Source of the DNA: Stomoxys calcitrans
Lineage: Eukaryota; Arthropoda; Insecta; Diptera; Muscidae
Length of the DNA: 64,000 bases
NCBI RefSeq assembly: GCF_963082655.1
Contig: NC_081552.1
Span: forward strand, 190,476,075 to 190,540,074
Direction of reading: 5' to 3'
Below the pieces are notes generated by a model. It was given only the letters and a program-made list of their open reading frames with translations. It was not told the origin of the DNA and made no database searches. Positions within the stretch are counted from its first letter, which is position 1. Each line of letters opens with the position of its first letter. Made by a program: the position numbers and the translations under genes. Shown one piece after another: positions 57,441 through 64,000 of the stretch.

Positions 57441-58023
57441 ACGCTAGGACGTCGAGTGTGAACATCTTTACGGACAGTAAAACGGTCCAAAATGGCAATA
57501 ACAACCATATAAACCGATCTTGAGGTCACGAACAGTCTTGCAGTGTAAGAAGGAGATTTACGCTCTCCGAGGATGGCAAAATCCGTATCGTTTGGGAGCC
57601 GGGCCATAACGGAGTAAGTGGGAATGAAAGGGCAGACGATTTGGCAGTGAAGATCAGAGAACTGCCGTCCATAAACTTGGTTAACCCGAAGCCTTTCGGG
57701 TCGTCCTCGCGTAAGCACCACACACTTCATGCATTCCGTGATTGCCCGGATCTCCGCCTGCAGGACCGTATTATGGCCAGGCAGCCTAAAACAGATCTCA
57801 GTCCCTGGGTTTTAAATGTAGACCCCAGGTCCACTCTGTCCCCTGGCTTTGATCCATCCGTGTAACATGATCTTCCAGACGGCAATACTAGGGTTCCATC
57901 AGTCCAAGACTGTGCCGCTGGCAGCAGTGTCTCGCATTCGATCTCAAGTGGCGTTTCAGATATCCGATCGGAAACCTCTTCTCGTTCTTTCAGGTTTCCT
58001 ATCGTAGCCTCGATTATACCGTA
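57441..58023. mobile_element. I-group retrotransposon fragments joined in opposite orientations
   Basis: 57441-57708 (+) encodes RNase H C-terminal pieces ('GHNGVSGNERADDLAVKI', 'INLVNPKPFGS'), interrupted by a few bases of 'aaaccgatct'. 57709-58023 is antisense and matches the region just upstream in the 24979-25260 copy ('gatctccgcctgcaggaccg'; the antisense of the MDGSK start). The junction at about 57708 therefore joins downstream sense sequence to upstream antisense sequence. Confidence 0.7.
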
Positions 58024-58918
58024 TGTAAAAAAAGATTTTTAAAAATAATTTTGCTTGATCAAGAATGTCTGAAAGTTTTTATAGGATCTAGTAATCTTTT
58101 ATAAATCGATGATTCATGAAAAAGTTATTGCAAAGATGTAAACAAACATTGGAATTTTTATAGAAAAAATAACAAATTTGTATCTCGCCGCTAAACAGGT
58201 TTTGGCGCTCTCTGAGAATGTGACCAACTCTTGTCTGCGCATGCCATGTGACAGCTAGATAGAGATAGCGGGAGAGTAGAAAGATAGAGAAATATTCTCA
58301 TTTGCACTTCTATAAAATATGGTTTGTTTACATTTCTTTTAATAGAGAATAGAGGGAGAACTATACAAAAAGAGAGCAATCGATAATTCGATAACAAGGA
58401 ATCCTTTAAACATTTTATGAAGTGAAACCCCAATTTAATTAAAAAAAAAAACACACAAAACCTTTTAAATTGTTCTTTTTTCATATATTAGTTTCTTTTA
58501 AAACATCATTAACAATTGTCTTCTTTTCTTTTGTTTACATTATCACAAATAAAACGTGGTCTTTTGCAGAATTATCGATAAATTCTCAAAATAAAATAGC
58601 TACAGATCAGCTGTTTCTTTTTCTTGTTTTGGCTTTTAAATGCTTTCTCTGCATAATTAACAATGTTTTGATTTTGTTTTGTTTGATTTTGTTTCTTTTT
58701 TGGTTTAAACAATAACTTAACAATAAAAAATAAATAAATAATTGTAAATGCTAACAATTTCCTTAGGGACTAATAATTACTGGATAGGATTCTAAAATAA
58801 AGCTATTCGGTTCAGTCAGTCATTTGAGATGAGATACAGCAATTGTAGGAGAGGGGCAACTCCCCCAAGTAGTTTTTCGTTTTTTTTTTTTCAAAACTCA
58901 CACCATCCAATATCCAAT
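58024..58918. other. 3' flank of the serine protease gene
   Basis: AT-rich sequence with T-runs (58874-58891). No clear TTTATT (antisense AATAAA) lies close to the protease stop, so I cannot place its polyadenylation site. Confidence 0.45.
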
Positions 58919-59818
58919 TCAAACATTATTGGGATGTTCTCTGACATTGGATGGGGATTTTTGATAAACTTGATGAATATAACGGCCATCCTGATGTTTG
59001 TGATGAACGTTTTGCGTTTGTTGCTGTTGATAGTTGGTCTGACTGTTACCAATTTTAGAATCTATCCAATCCAGATAATGGGTGACACGTGTAAAACCTC
59101 CAGGAATATTTGTTTCACAACCATCGGCAGGACCAAAACTGGTAATACCCACTACCATTTGGCTGCCCTTTAGCACGAGGGGGCCACCAGAATCACCGGT
59201 GCACACTGTCTCATCCTTTAGACCTTTGGCACAGAGTACACCATCGGTGACCACATCGAATTCATCGGCGCACTCTTCATTGGAGATGATTCGCAATTCT
59301 GTAAATTGCATGGGATCTGAGTTTGAGGTTTCACCGGCAGCACCCCAGCCTGTGGCCACCACACGTGATCCCACAAATTGATCATTTCTCATGGCATGTG
59401 GCAATGTGGCGGGCTTAATGCGAGATGTAAAGACCACATCCTCGGGCAATTTCACCAGGGCAATGTCATTGGCTGCTGTTGAGGGATTAAAATGTTCATG
59501 GACTATGAACTTATTGCTGCGCAAAACCACTTTGCCAGCTTCTACAGATTCGTCAACACTTCTGGTGCCCAGGTAAACATCGAAGTGTGTTACACCCATG
59601 GTACAATGTCCTGCGGTAAGGACCCAACGATTATCCAGCAAAGTACCGCCACATAATATGCGCTTGCGCCACAACTGTTTGCCAATCAACATGACTTGGT
59701 AGGGAAATTTCTCAATGTGTCCGTATTTGGATTGGCCCACGGCATAGGAGGCAGCACCATCCAATAGACTCAAGGCCCATATAAGGCCACAGCACATAAA
59801 GAACAGGCGTAACGACAT
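58919..59818 (-). CDS. Secreted S1A (chymotrypsin-fold) serine protease
   Basis: Endopeptidase of 299 aa, intact, single exon. The start at 59818 is preferred: its context AAACATG is good and it opens a signal peptide (about residues 1-24, MSLRLFFMCCGLIWALSLLD). An upstream in-frame ATG at 59884 would put 22 polar residues before it. Catalytic triad: His71 (TAGHC), Asp118 (NDIALV), Ser210 (GDSGGP). Likely disulfides: 56-72, 183-196, 206-234. The S1 pocket positions equivalent to 189, 216 and 226 are Thr204, Gly229 and Gly240, so it is not trypsin-like; a chymotrypsin-like preference is possible. The usual R/K-IVGG activation motif is replaced by YAVGQSKYGHIEKFPYQV. After the final helix (~257) a ~42-residue Gln/His/Asn-rich tail follows. 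A digestive or secreted role is inferred; no orthologue is asserted. Confidence 0.92.
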   Translation of the reverse strand: MSLRLFFMCCGLIWALSLLDGAASYAVGQSKYGHIEKFPYQVMLIGKQLWRKRILCGGTLLDNRWVLTAGHCTMGVTHFDVYLGTRSVDESVEAGKVVLRSNKFIVHEHFNPSTAANDIALVKLPEDVVFTSRIKPATLPHAMRNDQFVGSRVVATGWGAAGETSNSDPMQFTELRIISNEECADEFDVVTDGVLCAKGLKDETVCTGDSGGPLVLKGSQMVVGITSFGPADGCETNIPGGFTRVTHYLDWIDSKIGNSQTNYQQQQTQNVHHKHQDGRYIHQVYQKSPSNVREHPNNV

Positions 59819-61029
59819 GTTTGTATTTTTGAACTTTGAGTTTATTTTTATTACAGGCACTTGATTTAGGTAATAAATCCGCAACTTTTCCCTTTAAGAG
59901 TTCTTTAGAAGTTCTTGGTAATTTCACTTTTTGTTCAGTTTTTCTTTAAACTTTCCCTCTTTTTCTTGTTTTTGGTTTCTTTGGGGAAATTTTTGTCCGT
60001 TAATTTAGATTCGAATTGAATATGTCTTTTCTTTTTTTTGTTGTAAAATAAGCTTTAAGCTTGCTTTTGATTTTTGCTTGGTGTGTTGTTCACTATTCAA
60101 ACTCCCGTTTAAATCTAAACTCATTCTAAGTGAGCACTGAAATTTTATTTCAAAATGCCCTGTGCCCACAGTCGCCGCTCTTCTTCGGCTCTGCGATATG
60201 AAAAAGTCGGCAAACAAGTCGGCGTCTTCGTCGCGCGAGCATGGCCAACAACAATTCCCGTTTTACGTTTCAAAATCTGTGAATATTTTGTTTTGTGTGA
60301 ATTTTGTGCTCATTTCTGAGATATTTTTTATGTTTTTATTTTTATTTTTTTTTTTTGGGGGAATTTCGTTGGGCTCGATGATGATCATGATGATGAGTCT
60401 TTTTGTTTTTCGACGTAGTCAACAATGACAGCGTCATTGTTATTGCCCTGAACATCCCGGCGATTTTATGGGCTAATCTTGGATTGATTTGCTAGCCATT
60501 CCAATTGCCTCCGTTTTATTTTTATACGCAAAATTTTGATTGTTTTATTGATAACAACAAATTTTAGTGACAAGGTGGTGGTCAGAGGTCAGTTTTTAGT
60601 CCACTTAAAAAAAAAAAACACTGCGACTACCAAAAGAAGTAGCGAATGGCGCAGATTTTTTGACTTCCGGATAATGTAAAATAGGTCAGAGCGACATAGA
60701 ATATTTTTATTCTAATCAGCATGCTAGGAATTCTTAATTCTTGCAAAAAAATAAATTAGGCGAAGGTAATGTCAACAGAGGCATGCATAGATCTAAGTTC
60801 CGTTAGCGATTATTTATACAATTTAGGACTAAAGTGTTTGTCATGATAAGATTTCAAATGAAAAATATTTTTTATGTTTTAGCTTCCCAGAAATCTTTTC
60901 TAAACCCCATTAGAAAAACCTAAAACGGATATTTTTGCACCTACGCATCAGACATTCAAAATATTTGCCCACTGAATTTTATATGCAGATGGCGCATTAC
61001 CCATCATATTTTGCATAGACAAATTTTGG
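59819..61029. other. 5' flank of the protease and spacer
   Basis: Immediately upstream of the ATG (- strand) is A/T-rich leader sequence. No TATA box or initiator can be fixed. A T-run lies at 60346-60356. No second gene is supported; the small open frame near 60162-60428 is low-complexity. Confidence 0.45.
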
Positions 61030-62152
61030 TGTGAGACAACAAGTAGAAAGGCGTTAAGTTCGGCAGGGACGAACTTTGGATACCTACCACCTCGGGTATA
61101 TATGTAAACCACCTTTCAATATAAACCGGAGAAAAATGCATAATTTATGGCCCCATAGCAGCCTTATCGAAATATGGTCCGATTTTCGATATGGATATTG
61201 AGTGGTCTATTAAGTACAAGTTTTTATTCAATTTTGTATAACAAAATATTGGTCTCTTTGGTAGCCATATCCAAATATAGACCCATCTGAACCATATGCG
61301 ACACGGATGTCGATAAGCCTAACCTTAGTCACTGTGTCAAATTTCCATGAAATCGGATTATAAATGTGCCATTTATGGGGCCAAGACTTTAAATCGAGAG
61401 ATCGGTTTATATGACAGCTATATCCAAATCTGAACCGATCTGGGCCAAATTGAAGAGGGCTGACGAAGGGCCTAACACAACTCATTGGCCCAAATTTCGG
61501 CGAAATTGGACAATAAATGTGCATTTTATGGGCCCAAAACATTAAATCTAGAGATCAGTCTATATGGCAGCTATATCGAAATCTGGACCGATCTGGGCCA
61601 AATTACAGAAATTTGTCGAAGAACTAACGCAACTCACTGCCCACATTTCGGCGAAATAGGACAATAAATGCGCCTTTTATGAGCCCAAAACCATACATCG
61701 AGAGATCGGGGTATATGACAGCTGAGCCGATCTGAATCAATTTGAAGAAGATGTTGAAAGGCTTAACACAACTCACTGTCTCAAATTTCGGCGAAATCGG
61801 ACAATAAATGCGACATTTATTGGTCGAAGACCCTAAATCGAAAGATCGCTCTATATGGCAGCAATATCCAAATCTGGACCGATCTCTGCCACAACGCTGA
61901 AAAATATCGAGGGGCCTAACACAAATCACTGTCCCAAGTTTCGGCGACATCGGATAATAAATGCCCCATTTATGGGCCCAAAACCTTAAAACAAGATCGG
62001 TCTACATGGCAGCTATATCCAAATCTGAACCGATCTGGGCCAATAATTGTGGCTTTTATGGGCCTATGACCCTAAACCGGCTGATCGGTATATATGGGGC
62101 TATATCAAGACATAGTCCGATATAGCACATCTTCGAACTTAACCTGCTTATG
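61030..62152 (-). mobile_element. HINE-like element, type T1 (left arm of an inverted pair)
   Basis: 'caacaagtagaaaggcgtta', palindrome at about 61056-61076 (aagttcggcagggacgaac), 'ggatacctaccacctcggg', six T1 units, ending at 'ttcgaacttaacctgctta', where the I-group fragment begins. The TATACCC end is missing. Confidence 0.72.
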
Positions 62153-62788
62153 TGCAGATATTAATCCGCCCCATGCCACTATGGACATACACCTAAGCCA
62201 GTAATCGGATTGTTGTGCGCTCTACCAACTATAAAGTAACCTCTAAAAAGAAAATTTAAATTAGGAATTCTGTTCTACTTACAAAATCCTTAATTGTTTT
62301 CAATACCACTCCCCTAAGTAGGTTTATGTCTGATATTGTGTCTCCACCTAAGTACCGGTATTTGTTGGACGCGAAAGCCGGGCAATGACAAAGGAAATGC
62401 TGCAAAGTCTCTTCATCTTCCCCGCATGCACTACATATCACCGATTTTACATAAGTGAGCTCGTAGTCCTATGTGTCCCGTTATGATACCAATAGCTATG
62501 CTGACCTCATTCTTGCTTCCTTTCAGTAATAGCCTCGTCTTCTCACGATCTGAATCCCCCACCATAGGATTTTCGCAGTCCTACCGACCGTTTCGCTGTT
62601 CCACAATGTTGCATGCGCCTTCGTCGCCCACTCCCTTAACTCGGGTTAACCAAGTTTATTGGCGGCAGTTCTCTGGCCTTCACTGCCAATCGTCTGCTCT
62701 TTCATTTCCCCTTACTCCGTTATGGCCCGGCACCGGCAACGATGCGGATTTTGCCATCCTCAGAGAAGGCGTTAATCTTCTTCTTACA
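62153..62788 (-). mobile_element. I-group non-LTR retrotransposon, 3' fragment
   Basis: On the - strand: the end of RNase H ('LAVKARELPPINLVNP' at about 62700-62640), the terminal finger CSACGEDEETLQHFLCHCP (62435-62380), the stop at 62256 and the 3' UTR ('ccccatgccactatggac'). 5' truncated, with frameshifts in the RNase H part. Confidence 0.75.
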
Positions 62789-63835
62789 CTGTTTTGGGCC
62801 CATAAAAGGCGCATTTATTATCCGATTTCACCGAAATTTGGGACAGTGAGTTGTATTAAGCCAGTCGAAATCTCACTTCAATTTGGCTCAGATCGGTTTA
62901 GATTTGGATATAGCTGCCATATAGACCGATCTCTCGATTTAAGGTTATAGACCCATGAAAGCCACATTTATTATCCGTTTTTGCTGAAATTTGGGACAGC
63001 GAGTTGTGTTAGGCCGTTCAACGGCCCCCTTCAATTTGGCCCGGATCGGTCCAGATTTGGATATAGCTGTCATATAGACTGATCTCTCGATTTAAGGTTT
63101 TGGGCCCCTAAAAGGCGCATTTATTACCTGATTTCGCCGAAATTTGGGACGGTGAGTTACGTAAGGCTCTTCAACAACTTTCTGAAATTTGGCCCACATC
63201 GGTCCAGATTTGGATATAGCTATCATATAGACCGATCTCTCGATTTAAGGTTTTGGACCCATAATAGGCGCATTTATTATCCGATGTTGCCAAAATTTGG
63301 GACAGTGAGTTAAATTAGGCATCTCGACATCTTTTTGCAAAATGGCACAGATCGGTCCTGATTTTGATGTATCTGCCATATGGACCGATCTCTCGATTTA
63401 AGGTTTTGGGCCATATAAGGCGCATTTATTGCCCGACTTCGCCAAAATATGGGACAGTGAGTTGTGTTAGGCCCTTCGACAGCCCTTTTAATTTGGCCCA
63501 AATCAGTTCAGATTTGGATATAACTGCCATATAGACCGATCTCTCGATTTAAAGTCTTGGCCCCATAAAAAGCACATTAATAATCCGATTTCGCTGAAAT
63601 TTGGGACAGTGGCTTATGTTAGGTTATATGGTTCAGATCGGTCAATATTTGGATATGGCTACCAAAAAGAGCAATATTTTGTTCTACAAAATTGAACAAT
63701 GATATGTACTTATTAGACCTCTCAATATCCGTGTCGAATGTGGTCAAAATCGGATCATATTTCGATAAAGCGGCTATGGGGGCATAAATTGAGCATTTTT
63801 CACCGGATTATGACCAAAGATGGTTTTTTATATTT
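62789..63835 (+). mobile_element. HINE-like element, type T1 (right arm of an inverted pair)
   Basis: Starts inside a T1 unit ('gcccataaaaggcgcattta'), six units with 'gatatagctgccatatagac', ending 'ggcataaattgagcattttt' and 'caccggattatgaccaaaga', short of the palindrome. Orientation is opposite to 61030-62152. Confidence 0.7.
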
Positions 63836-64000
63836 AACTATATGACTATCTATAAAATAGCCATCATTTAGTCTTCTTTAAATCAAATCAAATTGCCATA
63901 TTCAACGATTCACTGTGGTATAGAACTAATTTGCCGGTCTATATAGTTAGTGCGGTGACGACAGTTCTCAGTGATTAAACCATGTAAAACGTTTGAACAA
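63836..64000. other. Window end, unassigned
   Basis: AT-rich sequence; nothing recognised. Confidence 0.4.

Noticed and set aside
57441..58023. Twin-priming (5' inversion) signature
   Set aside because: The order of the pieces (downstream sense, then upstream antisense) is the opposite of that expected from twin priming on either strand.
60162..60428. 88-codon open frame with a hydrophobic segment upstream of the protease
   Set aside because: Low-complexity T-rich sequence (Phe, Leu and Met runs) with no supporting motif; the apparent membrane segment comes from the T-run.

Overview
This window is nuclear DNA of a dipteran insect, most likely a calyptrate (muscid-type) fly. That placement is an inference. 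It rests on the fly-like intron-exon genes, the short splice sites, the families of transposons present, and above all on hundreds of copies of ~150 bp satellite-like units with the theme 'tatatggcagctatatcc', a pattern I associate with muscid genomes. I cannot name a species.

Only two host genes can be supported. (1) On the + strand, a six-exon adenylate kinase of the AK1 type (Adk1-like) runs from about 6483 to 14065, with a poly(A) signal at 14146. Its fourth intron is 6.2 kb long and is packed with nested transposable elements. (2) On the - strand, a single-exon secreted chymotrypsin-fold serine protease lies at 58919-59818. It has an intact H/D/S triad, no obvious R/K-IVGG activation site and an unusual Gln/His-rich C-terminal tail.

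Almost everything else is mobile DNA, in layers. The commonest class is a composite element that I call HINE-like (Helentron/DINE-1/mini-me-like, by inference). One end reads TTATACCCACCACC and is followed by (TA)n and GTCY-rich tracts. The centre is a satellite-like array with units of about 150 bp. The other end is a palindrome with stem AAGTTCGGCC, followed by TTTTACTTG. At least three central-repeat types (T1, T2, T3) occur, and a separate tandem family (T4) is also present. In this annotation the palindrome end is treated as the 3' end when a strand is given.

Inserted in or between these are: a tRNA-derived SINE of about 300 bp with at least nine copies or fragments, four of them with clear target-site duplications; a second, 126 bp tRNA-like SINE with a 13 bp duplication; three 236 bp mariner-type MITEs; a TTTGCTG-rich TIR element with a second MITE nested inside it; two decayed mariner-family transposons; and broken non-LTR retrotransposons of four kinds. 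These are an RNase H-bearing I-group type, a Jockey-like type with a zinc finger and a decayed 2A-like motif, a CR1/Jockey-like type, and an unassigned YADD-type carrying a 193 bp inverted duplication.

Layout: 1-6440 repeats and flank; 6440-14150 Adk1; 15000-24150 almost continuous HINE-like satellite blocks; 24150-26080 I-group retrotransposon; 26500-36700 full-length HINE-like elements with SINE and MITE insertions; 36800-40900 retrotransposon wreckage; 42600-58020 alternating HINE-like blocks and non-LTR copies; 58900-59820 protease; 61000-63840 an inverted pair of T1 elements around an I-group fragment. No rRNA, CRISPR, true tRNA gene or viral gene was recognised.
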